From: Haloglomus litoreum
GTDB taxonomy: Archaea > Halobacteriota > Halobacteria > Halobacteriales > Haloarculaceae
DNA length: 64,000 nt
Assembly: GCF_029338515.1 (NCBI RefSeq)
Contig: NZ_CP119988.1
Coordinates: 4,092,001-4,156,000, forward strand
Direction: 5' to 3'
Shown one piece after another: positions 50,523 to 58,403 of the stretch. The translations under genes and the position numbers were made by a program. Each line of letters begins with the position of its first letter. The stretch's first letter is position 1. The notes below the pieces were generated by a model. The model did not search any database. It worked only from the letters and a program-made list of their open reading frames with translations, and was not told where the DNA came from.

Positions 50523-51227
50523 ATGACAGCCAACTCACCGCAGAGAACCACGGGAGACTGCATGCGTTTGGCAGTACTGAAAGCACTCGCCCTCGATGGG
50601 GGTATCGAGCGAGAGATCACTGTCGCGGATCCTGATCTCGCGACTCGGCTCGGCCAGGATGCCGACCACGTCGAATCACTGCTGTGCGAACTCGAGGAGG
50701 CGACCTGCATCACCCGTCGAGACACCGAGAGTGGCCAGCAGATCCGCCTCACCGGGCACGGTGTCGACCTGCTCCAGGCAGAGTACGATGAGTATCGGGA
50801 TCTGTTCGGATCCGTCTCCCTCGTGTCCGTCACCGGTACCGTCACCGACGGCATGGGCGAGGGGAAACACTACATCTCCCTCGCGGGCTACCAGCAGCAG
50901 TTCCGGAAACAACTGGGATACGAGCCGTTCCCGGGAACCCTCAACGTCGAACTCGACGGCGAGACCGCCGCCAGACGTGATCGTATCGATAGCCTCGACG
51001 GGATCTCGATCGCCGAGTGGGAGGACGGGGAGCGGACGTATGGCGGGGCGACCTGCTACCCCACGGAGGTCCACGTCGACGGCGCGTCGTTCGAACCGGC
51101 CCACATCCTCGTCCCCGACCGCACCCACCACGACGACCGGGTGATCGAGGTCATCGCCCCGGTGAAACTCCGTGACGCACTCCCGCTTGAGTCCGACGAC
51201 GAGGTGGCGCTCGATGTCTCGGAGTGA
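50523..51227 (+). CDS. ribK: CTP-dependent riboflavin kinase
   Basis: This 234-residue archaeal enzyme makes FMN from riboflavin using CTP. It has an N-terminal winged-helix domain (about 1-90) and the RibK domain with the GMGEGKHYISLAGYQQQF and PFPGTLNVEL blocks. The N-terminal helix-turn-helix suggests it may also regulate transcription, as shown for some archaeal RibK (RbkR) proteins. It overlaps ribB by 14 bases. Placement beside flavin-dependent oxidoreductases fits a need for FMN. Confidence 0.93.
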   Translation: MTANSPQRTTGDCMRLAVLKALALDGGIEREITVADPDLATRLGQDADHVESLLCELEEATCITRRDTESGQQIRLTGHGVDLLQAEYDEYRDLFGSVSLVSVTGTVTDGMGEGKHYISLAGYQQQFRKQLGYEPFPGTLNVELDGETAARRDRIDSLDGISIAEWEDGERTYGGATCYPTEVHVDGASFEPAHILVPDRTHHDDRVIEVIAPVKLRDALPLESDDEVALDVSE

Positions 51228-51888
51228 GGGCTTCCTCGACGTGTGCCACGAGGTCGGAGGGGCAATCCGCTCGTTCCGTCGCGGTGAGCCGGTGCTGATC
51301 CGCGATTTCGACGACCGGGAGGCCGAGACCGACCTCGTCTACCCCGCAGCCAGGGTGACCGCCGGCGACGTGGCCCGTATGAGAAACGACGCGGGGGGAC
51401 TCGTCTGCGTGGCGCTCTCCGATACGATATCGAACGCGTACGACCTCCCGTTCCTCGCCGACGCGGTCGAACACCCGAGCGCTGGGACGGCGGATATCGA
51501 CTACGACGACCACTCCTCGTTTTCACTGACCGTGAACCATCGGGAAACCCGTACCGGGATCACGGACCTGGAGCGAGCCAAGACGATCCGGGCGCTCGCC
51601 ACCGCGGCAGCAGACACCGAGACGTTCGATTTCGCTGCCACGTTCCGTTCCCCCGGACACGTTCACGTCCTCCGGGCAGCTCCCGGATTGCTCGCTAGCC
51701 GCCAGGGACACACCGAACTCAGCCTGGCGCTCGCCGAGGCGGCAGACCTCACCCCTGCGACGGTCGTCTGTGAGATGCTAGACGACGATACGGGGACGGC
51801 CCTCTCCAGAGCGGACGCGAAGCAGTACGCCCGGGAGACGGGAATCTGGTACGTCGAAGGCCGGGACATCGTGAGCCTCCTCCGGTGA
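51214..51888 (+). CDS. ribB: 3,4-dihydroxy-2-butanone-4-phosphate synthase
   Basis: This 224-residue enzyme makes the four-carbon unit of riboflavin from ribulose 5-phosphate. Recognisable parts are the DDREAETDLVYPA metal/substrate loop, TGITDLERAKTIRAL, the SPGHVHVLRAAPGLL segment and the RQGHTELSLALAE helix. The ATG at 51214, inside the end of ribK, is chosen because the earlier in-frame ATG belongs to a basic stretch that mirrors ribK. Co-transcribed with ribK. Confidence 0.92.
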   Translation: MSRSEGFLDVCHEVGGAIRSFRRGEPVLIRDFDDREAETDLVYPAARVTAGDVARMRNDAGGLVCVALSDTISNAYDLPFLADAVEHPSAGTADIDYDDHSSFSLTVNHRETRTGITDLERAKTIRALATAAADTETFDFAATFRSPGHVHVLRAAPGLLASRQGHTELSLALAEAADLTPATVVCEMLDDDTGTALSRADAKQYARETGIWYVEGRDIVSLLR

Positions 51889-51912
51889 CGCCGCCTTCGA
51901 ACACCCGCCAAT

Positions 51913-51932
51913 CGGCCGCTCCGTGACGGCCG
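51913..51932. terminator. Inverted repeat between convergent genes
   Basis: CGGCCG arms with an 8-base loop lie between the ribB stop and the converging reductase stop. Confidence 0.35.
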
Positions 51933-51968
51933 CAGTCGAGTGTGCAGCCACCAGACCGGCGTACTCAC

Positions 51969-52607
51969 CTACCCGAAGTTCTCGACCTTCGGTTCGCGCC
52001 CGATACCGACACCGTCGAGCGTCGCCTCGGCCTCGTCGACGAAGTCGCTGAAGCCGTAGACGAAGACCTGCTCGTCCGCGTCTCCGGTGACTGCCTCGGT
52101 CAGCAGCGGTGCCAGGGGGTCGCCGGTTCCGAGGACGTGGACCGACGCACCGTCGGCCGCCAGGGCGTCGAGCCGGTCGAGATGCAGCGGGTCGTCGTCC
52201 CGATAGACGACTGCGGCCGCCCCGCCGTCCGCGACCGCACGCTCGGCGATGGCAACCGCAGGCCCGATGCCGGGGCCACCACAGACGATGACGACCCGCG
52301 GTTCGCCCTCGTAGTGTGCCGATCCGAACGGTCCGGTCATCTCGAGTGACACCCCGGGGGTAGCCTCGGCGAGCCAGGGGCTGAGGTCCCCGTCCGGGTC
52401 GACGGCGACCGTGACCTCGAACGTCTCGGTCACCCTTGGTGAGGAGATCGTGTAGAAACTGGATACGTCCTCCCCGTCGACGGTCGCGGTCAGTTTCACG
52501 AACTGTCCGGGGCTGGCGTCGAACGAGCCGGGCGTCTCGATCTCGACCGCGATTCCACCGGGACCCGCTCGGGTGACGGATCTGAGGCTAGCGGCTACCT
52601 GGTCCAT
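51969..52607 (-). CDS. FAD-dependent ferredoxin/flavin reductase-like protein
   Basis: This 212-residue protein belongs to the ferredoxin-NADP reductase superfamily. It has the FAD motif SSFYTISSP, and the NAD(P)-binding GGPGIGPAV (about 108-117) after the hydrophobic strand VVIVCG. It has no iron-sulfur domain. The minus-strand TATA-like AATACCTATCT is about 27 bases upstream. It could pass electrons to a P450 through a ferredoxin or supply reduced flavin to the monooxygenase next door; neither is proven by sequence. Confidence 0.88.
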   Translation of the reverse strand: MDQVAASLRSVTRAGPGGIAVEIETPGSFDASPGQFVKLTATVDGEDVSSFYTISSPRVTETFEVTVAVDPDGDLSPWLAEATPGVSLEMTGPFGSAHYEGEPRVVIVCGGPGIGPAVAIAERAVADGGAAAVVYRDDDPLHLDRLDALAADGASVHVLGTGDPLAPLLTEAVTGDADEQVFVYGFSDFVDEAEATLDGVGIGREPKVENFG

Positions 52608-52721
52608 ATCCGGCGTTCTTCAGCCATCCAGATAGGTATTGTGCTGACCTGGCGCCTTCGGCGTGCTGTGTCCAGAATTCGTCGCTCCCGGCGTGCACGA
52701 TTCGGAGGCACCCTGCCGAAC

Positions 52722-52740
52722 CCGGCACAAAGTTTAACTA
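52722..52740 (+). promoter_or_regulatory. BRE/TATA promoter of the flavin monooxygenase gene
   Basis: CCGGCACAA begins 49 bases before the ATG, as in the two decarboxylase-family genes, and runs into AGTTTAACTA, a good TATA box. Confidence 0.6.
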
Positions 52741-52770
52741 TGAGCTATCAGAGCTACGTGTAGAGTTAAC

Positions 52771-53946
52771 ATGACTGACCTAGATTTCGGCGTCTTCACG
52801 ATGCCGGAGCACTACCCGTGGGAGAACTGGAACCTGTCGTACGACCGGGACATCGAGGAGGCGGTGCTGGCCGAAGACCTCGGGTTCGACGAGTACTACA
52901 TCGGCGAGCATCACACCGGCGGGTACGAGAACGTCCCCGTACCGGAGTACATGCTGGCGAAGATGTCCGCCGTCACCGACCGGATCAAACTCGCGCCCGG
53001 GACGGTCAACCTTCCGTATCACGACCCGTTCCTCGTCGCCGAACGCCTGGCGTTCCTCGACCAGCTCACCGACGGCCGGCTCATGTACGGCTACGGAGGG
53101 GGCGGCCTCCCGAGCGACCTGGAGATGTTCGGCGTGGGCGAGGAGAAACGCGAGATGATGGACGAGGCGATCGACATCATCCAGACGTACACCGAAGCCG
53201 AAGAGCCCACGAGCTACGACGGGGAGTTCTGGCAGTACGAGGACCGCATCATCCAGGTCCCCCCGTACCAGGAGAAGCCGGACGAGGTCATCGCTGGCCT
53301 GACCACGCTCAACAGCTACGAGCAGGCCGGGCGCGAGGGGATGTACTCCCTCTCGGTCTACTTCACTCCGCTCGAGGCGCCGGACAACCCGGCTGCTCCG
53401 GACCTCGGAGATCACGGCGATGCCCTCGAGCGTGGTGCAAAAGCCGGCGGGCGCGACCCGCAGGAGGCGAGAGAGAACTGGCGGATCGTCCGCGAGGTGT
53501 ACGTCTCGGACAGCAAGGAGCAGGCCCTGGAGGACATCCGGAGCGGCGTGGAGAAGTCGTACGGCTACCTCATCGATCTCGGTCTGGGAGCGCTGATGAA
53601 ACGCGACGAGACGCAGCCGGACGAGGATCTCACCCTCGAGTGGATGGCCGAGAACATCCCCTGGATCATCGGATCCCCGGAGGACTGCATCCGCCAGATC
53701 AAGGCGTTACAGGAGGAGACGGGGGGCTTCGGTGGGCTCATCATCAACTCCCGTGACTGGGTCACCACGGAGCAGTGGGAACGGTCGCTCGAACTGTTCG
53801 CACGGGAGGTCATGCCGGCGTTCAAGTCGAACCTCGGCCCGCGCGACTGGAGCAAGGAGAACGTGGGCTACGCCTCACCCTCGCCGACCGAGGACACGTT
53901 CGCCATCGAACCCGACTCGCCCGAGACGCCGGCGGACGACGACTGA
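52771..53946 (+). CDS. LLM-class (luciferase-like) flavin-dependent monooxygenase
   Basis: This 391-residue TIM-barrel enzyme uses reduced flavin and oxygen. The start MTDLDFGVFTMPEHYPWENW, the EHHTGGYENVPVPE loop, LTDGRLMYGYGGGGLPSD and IIGSPEDCIRQIKAL match the LLM class and resemble limonene/alkane-type members. The C-terminal tail (PSPTEDTFAIEPDSPETPA) is acidic and disordered. A reduced-flavin source could be the reductase at 51969, with FMN made by ribK/ribB next door. The substrate is inferred only by resemblance. Confidence 0.9.
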   Translation: MTDLDFGVFTMPEHYPWENWNLSYDRDIEEAVLAEDLGFDEYYIGEHHTGGYENVPVPEYMLAKMSAVTDRIKLAPGTVNLPYHDPFLVAERLAFLDQLTDGRLMYGYGGGGLPSDLEMFGVGEEKREMMDEAIDIIQTYTEAEEPTSYDGEFWQYEDRIIQVPPYQEKPDEVIAGLTTLNSYEQAGREGMYSLSVYFTPLEAPDNPAAPDLGDHGDALERGAKAGGRDPQEARENWRIVREVYVSDSKEQALEDIRSGVEKSYGYLIDLGLGALMKRDETQPDEDLTLEWMAENIPWIIGSPEDCIRQIKALQEETGGFGGLIINSRDWVTTEQWERSLELFAREVMPAFKSNLGPRDWSKENVGYASPSPTEDTFAIEPDSPETPADDD

Positions 53947-54007
53947 GATACCACCCTCGCCTCGACCATCCCGTCGTATCGACATCGCGAACCGAGACGG
54001 AACGACA

Positions 54008-54029
54008 GTACGCGGAACGTTCCGCGTAC
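54008..54029. promoter_or_regulatory. Perfect 22-base palindrome
   Basis: Half-sites GTACGCGGAAC and GTTCCGCGTAC are exact reverse complements with no spacer, 61 bases after the monooxygenase stop. It may be a dimer binding site or part of a terminator; no T-run follows. Confidence 0.5.
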
Positions 54030-54331
54030 GTCCGACAGGAGATCTTTTCGAGATCCGGCCGGCCGCTGTCGACTCGCCGAGTGAGTCGAAACGCGAGTAC
54101 TGAGAGCCTGTTGTCGCTGTCGCCAGCACGCACCGACAGGTCGAGTTCGGGTCAGGACGACGCCAGTCCCCGAGATCCGGTCGTCTCCCGGACCGGCCGC
54201 CACACTGGAGAGCCGGGTCGTGTCAGACCGCCCGGAGCGCCAGCGTCGGGTCCGCCCGAGGAAGGCAGAACGGCCACATCAATCGTGAGACACAACCACA
54301 TGGCTGTGAATCATTATCACCACGAGCCGAG

Positions 54332-54354
54332 AATAACGGACTTAGTCTGTTATT
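54332..54354. promoter_or_regulatory. Shared 23-base operator-like palindrome, copy 2
   Basis: Half-sites AATAACGGACT and AGTCTGTTATT flank a central T and match as reverse complements except at one position. The related site is at 22269-22291; TGTGAAT stands 26-27 bases upstream of both. Confidence 0.6.
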
Positions 54355-54506
54355 ATTTGCCTGTCGCTGCCGTCGTCAGTGGCGAACCCCGAGTCGGAAA
54401 CCCGGAGTTCCCCACTCGGCCGAGCGGTGGATGGGGGATCACCGACTCCGGTCGCGACCGAGCGCTCCGAAACGGTTAGGAGGGCCGCGGGAGACCCTTC
54501 GTTGCC

Positions 54507-54989
54507 ATGACTGCCAGCGAAGAGCGGCGTCCGGAGTCGATGCTGTACTTCGAGGACCTGTCCGTCGGCGACGAATTCCCGTTCGGACCCCGCACAGTGA
54601 CCCGCGAGGAGATCGTCTCGTTCGCGGAGGCGTACGACCCCCGACCGTTCCATCTCGACGACGCGGCAGTCGAGAACTCCGTCTTCGACGGGCTGGTGGC
54701 CAGTGGCTGGCACACGGCCGCGCTCTGCACCCGGATGCAGGTCGACGACGTGTTCGACGACATCGCGGCCATGGGGGGGCGCGGCGTGAACGACCTCCGC
54801 TGGCCGATCCCCGTCCGGCCCGGGGACACGCTCTCCGGCATGGTGACGGTCGCCGACCGCCGGGTGTCGCACCACGACCACCGGGGCAACGTGGACTTCC
54901 GGACGGAGCTGCTGAATCAGGAGGACGAGCCCGTCCTCACGATGGAGAGTCTGGGGATCGTCCGGCGACGGCCGACGACCGACGCGTGA
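54507..54989 (+). CDS. MaoC-like (R)-specific enoyl-CoA hydratase family protein
   Basis: This 160-residue hot-dog-fold protein hydrates or dehydrates CoA esters. It has MLYFEDLSVGDEFPFGPRTV, the active-site block AYDPRPFHLDDAAVE (Asp and His of the hydratase-2 motif) and GLVASGWHTAALCTRM. Single-domain length is normal. The ATG at 54507 is preceded by CGAAACGG/TTAGGAGG at promoter distance. It stands before P450 gene 2 and downstream of the shared palindrome. Confidence 0.9.
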   Translation: MTASEERRPESMLYFEDLSVGDEFPFGPRTVTREEIVSFAEAYDPRPFHLDDAAVENSVFDGLVASGWHTAALCTRMQVDDVFDDIAAMGGRGVNDLRWPIPVRPGDTLSGMVTVADRRVSHHDHRGNVDFRTELLNQEDEPVLTMESLGIVRRRPTTDA

Positions 54990-55150
54990 AGCGGCGACCG
55001 GCGGCAGGGTGGGACGAAGGCCTCACAGCCGGCCGCGTCCGCAGGGACGACAGCCCGACACGCAGAGCGCGTGGGGCGCCCGCCCGCCACCGGGTGTGCA
55101 GGGCGTCCGCCAGCGACCGAACGGGGAGGGCGAACCGTTCCGGCAGAATG

Positions 55151-55156
55151 TTTATA
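55151..55156 (+). promoter_or_regulatory. TATA core TTTATA of P450 gene 2
   Basis: It lies 30 bases before the ATG at 55186 and matches the spacing in P450 gene 1. Confidence 0.6.
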
Positions 55157-55185
55157 CGACGCGCCGCGAAGGCTACCCCAGACCC

Positions 55186-56388
55186 ATGGGCGTGACAGAC
55201 GACCTGACGAACCCGGAGGCTATCGACCGGCCATACGAGTACTTCGGTCGGATCAGGGAGACGGACCCGGTGTACCACAACGAGAAGTGGGGCGGGTACA
55301 TCGTGACGCGGTACGACGACGTCAAGCACTGCCTGGAGGACGACGAGCACCTGTCGCTGAGGGTGCAAGCCGACCGACTGCGGGACGCTCCACACGACAT
55401 CCCGGAGACGGAGAACATGTTCCCGAAGTGGATCATCTACCTCGACCCGCCCGAGCACACGCGACTCCGGCAGATCATGTCCGACGCGTTCAACCCGGAG
55501 ATGATACGGGCACAGCGGGCCGAGGCAGAGACCATCACCGAGGGCCTCATCGAGGAGATCAAGGACGACGACCCGGACGAGATCGAACTCATCGACGACT
55601 TCGCCTTCCGGCTGCCGGTCCGCATCATCGGCCGCATCATGGGGCTCCCCGAGGAGGACCTCGACCGGGTCGGCGAGTGGTCGAAGAACATCGGGTACAC
55701 GCTGTTCCACTACTACGGCGTCGAGGACCGCCACCAGAAGACCGAGCAGGCGATCCGGGAGTTCGCCGATTACGTGCGGGGGATCGTCCAGGAGCGCCGG
55801 GCGGAGCCTCGCGAGGACCTCATCACGTACCTGCTGGAGGCCGAGACGGACGGGAAGACCCTGACCGAGGACGAGGTGGTGGCCGCGACCGTCCTGTTGC
55901 TGTTCGCGGGCCACGAGACGACGACGAAGCTCATCGCCAACGGCACCCTCGAACTGGTCCGGCACCCCGAGCAGATGCGGATGCTCCGCGAGGACCCGTC
56001 GATGGCGCCGAAGGCGGTCGAGGAGATCATCCGGTATCACGGCCCCTCGAAGGTGGTCACGCGCGGCGTGGTCGAGGACTTCGAGCTCCGCGGGACCCGC
56101 ATCGAGGCGGGCCAGCGAGTGCTGTTGAGCCTCGCCGCCGCCAACCGGGACCCACGGAAGTTCGACGACCCCGAGACGTTCGACATCACCCGGAGCACAC
56201 CGTCACACCTCGGCTTCGGCCACGGCATCCACAGCTGTATCGGGGCGCCGCTGGCACGGCTGGAGACCCGCGTCGCGTTCCCGGCGCTGGTCCAGGCGTT
56301 CCCCGAGATGGAGCTGGCGACCGACGAGATCGAGTGGACCCACTCGCCGCTCGTCCGCGGTCCCGAGGAACTGCGCCTGACACTCTGA
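55186..56388 (+). CDS. Cytochrome P450, copy 2
   Basis: This 400-residue soluble P450 has the heme motif FGHGIHSCIG (Cys351), I-helix AGHETTT and ExxR motif EEIIR. It is about 70 percent identical by eye to the 31451 product, with identical length and cysteine position. Differences concentrate in the B-C loop (RLRDAPHDIPETENM versus RLRNSSLEIPRTKQM), a substrate-recognition region. The ATG at 55186 is supported by the TATA core. No dedicated redox partner is adjacent. Confidence 0.93.
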   Translation: MGVTDDLTNPEAIDRPYEYFGRIRETDPVYHNEKWGGYIVTRYDDVKHCLEDDEHLSLRVQADRLRDAPHDIPETENMFPKWIIYLDPPEHTRLRQIMSDAFNPEMIRAQRAEAETITEGLIEEIKDDDPDEIELIDDFAFRLPVRIIGRIMGLPEEDLDRVGEWSKNIGYTLFHYYGVEDRHQKTEQAIREFADYVRGIVQERRAEPREDLITYLLEAETDGKTLTEDEVVAATVLLLFAGHETTTKLIANGTLELVRHPEQMRMLREDPSMAPKAVEEIIRYHGPSKVVTRGVVEDFELRGTRIEAGQRVLLSLAAANRDPRKFDDPETFDITRSTPSHLGFGHGIHSCIGAPLARLETRVAFPALVQAFPEMELATDEIEWTHSPLVRGPEELRLTL

Positions 56389-56457
56389 GCGACCGACCGT
56401 GCCGGCGTCCCGCGCCGGAGCCGAGCGTCCGCCAGGTGACGCAGTACAGAACGGAAC

Positions 56458-56474
56458 CCGGCCGGAGCGGCCGG
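56458..56474. terminator. Inverted repeat between convergent genes
   Basis: CCGGCC/GGCCGG arms with a 5-base loop between the P450 2 stop and the SMC-like stop. Confidence 0.4.
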
Positions 56475-56542
56475 AGTGAGACGGCAGTCCGGGACCGACC
56501 AGCAGTGCGAGTCCCGATACTCGCCCGGTGTCCACGCGGTGG

Positions 56543-58393
56543 TCAGTCCGCCATCGGTCGCTCGAACGTGACCCGTTCGTAGGCTTCCCCCTCCGTCGTG
56601 GCGGGGTGGACCGCGGCCAGCAGCACGTCCGTCCGGTCCGAGAAGTAGTCGATGAGTCGCTCCGTCCGCTCCGCGTCGAAGGCGCCGAGCGAGTCCAGCA
56701 CGAGCACCGGGGACACCTCCCCCACATCGTACGTGACGAAGCCGGCAAGCCCGAGAACGAGACCGATCATCTCACGTTCGCTCTCGGCCAGATGCTCGAT
56801 CGCGTCGGCCCGAACGCTCCCATCCACCTCGCGGGCGATGACGAGGTCGAAGTTCCCATCGAGCCAGACGCGCTCGATGCGCTCGAACGCCAGTGCCGAC
56901 AGCAGGTCGTCCATCGCGGCGTTGAAGTTCCCGCGGAGTTCCTCCTCCAGGTTCTCGATCCGGTCGGTGAGCGTGGCGATCTCCTCCTCCAGGGTCTCGA
57001 TGCGCTCCCGGTTCTCCTCGCGCTCACGTTGCTTCTCCTCGAGCTCGTCGCGCGTCCGTTCGAGCCGGTCGAGCTCCCGGCGGAGCGACCGGATGTCGAC
57101 CCGGGTGGACTCGAGCTTCTCCGTGACCTCGTCGTCGGCCGCGGTCCGTTCAGCCTCGTGTTCGGCGATCTCGTCGTCGGTCGACTGGAGCTCCGAGCGG
57201 AGCTCCTCGAGCCGCGAGCGCTGCTGGTCGAGTGAATCACGCCGCTCCTCCACCTTCTGTTCGAGGTCGCGGCGCCTCCCGGCCAGCTCCTGCCGGCGTG
57301 ATCGCGCGCGACGGGCTTCCTCGATGCGCTGATCGAGGTCCTCGATCTCCGGCTCGCGCTCGCGGAGCCGCTGTTTGTCCTCCGTGATCAGGTCCTGAAG
57401 CTCTTCGACAGTCCCCTCGAAATCCGCCCGCTCGGCCGCCCCTCCACACGCCCAGCAGGTGAACTCATCGCCCGTGAGGCCGGCCTCGTAGCCCATGACG
57501 CCCGTGAACTCGGAGTCGAGCATCTCCCGGTTCGCCGTCAGTACCGACTGGAGGATGTCGAGGCGGGCCTCCACGTCCTCGAGCTCGGACCGGATCTCGG
57601 CTCGTTCCTGCTTGAGCGCATCGATATCGACCTCGTCGGCCTCGTCGGCCGCCTCGATATCCGTCTCGACCTCCTCGAGTTGCTCCTCCAGCCGGTCGAT
57701 AGCGTCCTCCAGCCGGCCGATCTGCTCCTGGCAGTCGGCCTTCTGCGACCGAAGGTCGGCACGCTGCTCGCGGAGCTCTGCGAGGTGGTCGTCCTCCTCG
57801 TTGGGGGCTGTCGCGGCCTCCCGGCGCGCCTCCAGTTCCTCCAGTTCGGCCTCGAGTTCGGCCTCCCGGTCGCGCTTGCTCTCGAGCTCCTGCTCGTGCT
57901 CGGCGAGCCGGTCGTCGACATCGGCCAGCTCCTCGACGCGAGCCTCGAGCTCTCGCTTGTGCTGCATCTTCTGGGCCCGTTCGGCCTCCAGCGCGTCGAT
58001 GTTCATCGGCTCCTTCAGCAACGGCTCGATCTCCTGCTCCCGCCTGACGGCTGCACGGAGCGGGTTCGTCTCCAGCAGCGCCGCGAACCGCTCGAGAAGC
58101 AGCCGTTCGTCCCCCTCTTCGACCCAGGTGTCGCCCCCGGTCCGAACACCCCCCTCCGCACGGTGTGCGGTCCGCTCGACCGTCCGGTCGCCGATCCGGA
58201 GCTCCACTCGCGCCTCGTCGGCGCCGCTCCGGATCGGAACACTCGAGCTCCCGAGTGCGAACAGGACACTCTGGAGCAGCGACGTCTTGTTGGTCGCGTT
58301 CGGCCCCTGAACCAGCGTCACCCCGTCCTCGAACGTTACTGTCAGATCGTCGATACCACCGATGTTCTCGATATCAAGTGCGATTTCAGTCAT
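56543..58393 (-). CDS. Archaea-specific SMC-related ATPase (Sph3-like), copy 1
   Basis: This 616-residue protein has an ABC-type head split by a very long coiled coil, like SMC and Rad50. The N-terminal Walker A is variant, GPNATNKTS (residues 30-38). Two acidic coiled-coil arms (about 125-300 and 330-510) flank a hook with one CxxC (Cys313, Cys316 in CWACGG). The C-terminal Walker B is VLVLDSLGA. In Haloferax such a protein is encoded next to RdfA and is linked to cell-shape control. It starts 10 bases after the rdfA stop, so the pair is co-transcribed. Confidence 0.88.
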   Translation of the reverse strand: MTEIALDIENIGGIDDLTVTFEDGVTLVQGPNATNKTSLLQSVLFALGSSSVPIRSGADEARVELRIGDRTVERTAHRAEGGVRTGGDTWVEEGDERLLLERFAALLETNPLRAAVRREQEIEPLLKEPMNIDALEAERAQKMQHKRELEARVEELADVDDRLAEHEQELESKRDREAELEAELEELEARREAATAPNEEDDHLAELREQRADLRSQKADCQEQIGRLEDAIDRLEEQLEEVETDIEAADEADEVDIDALKQERAEIRSELEDVEARLDILQSVLTANREMLDSEFTGVMGYEAGLTGDEFTCWACGGAAERADFEGTVEELQDLITEDKQRLREREPEIEDLDQRIEEARRARSRRQELAGRRRDLEQKVEERRDSLDQQRSRLEELRSELQSTDDEIAEHEAERTAADDEVTEKLESTRVDIRSLRRELDRLERTRDELEEKQREREENRERIETLEEEIATLTDRIENLEEELRGNFNAAMDDLLSALAFERIERVWLDGNFDLVIAREVDGSVRADAIEHLAESEREMIGLVLGLAGFVTYDVGEVSPVLVLDSLGAFDAERTERLIDYFSDRTDVLLAAVHPATTEGEAYERVTFERPMAD

Positions 58394-58403
58394 GTCGATT
58401 CCA

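Larger units (their letters stand above)
53947..54506. other. Intergenic region with two palindromic sites
   Basis: About 560 bases with no supported gene; short frames through it are basic and lack homology features. It holds a perfect 22-base palindrome (54008-54029), a TGTGAAT box at 54305 and the shared operator-like palindrome (54332-54354). A CGAAACGGTTAGGAGG box about 30 bases before 54507 is the likely promoter of the MaoC gene. Confidence 0.5.
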
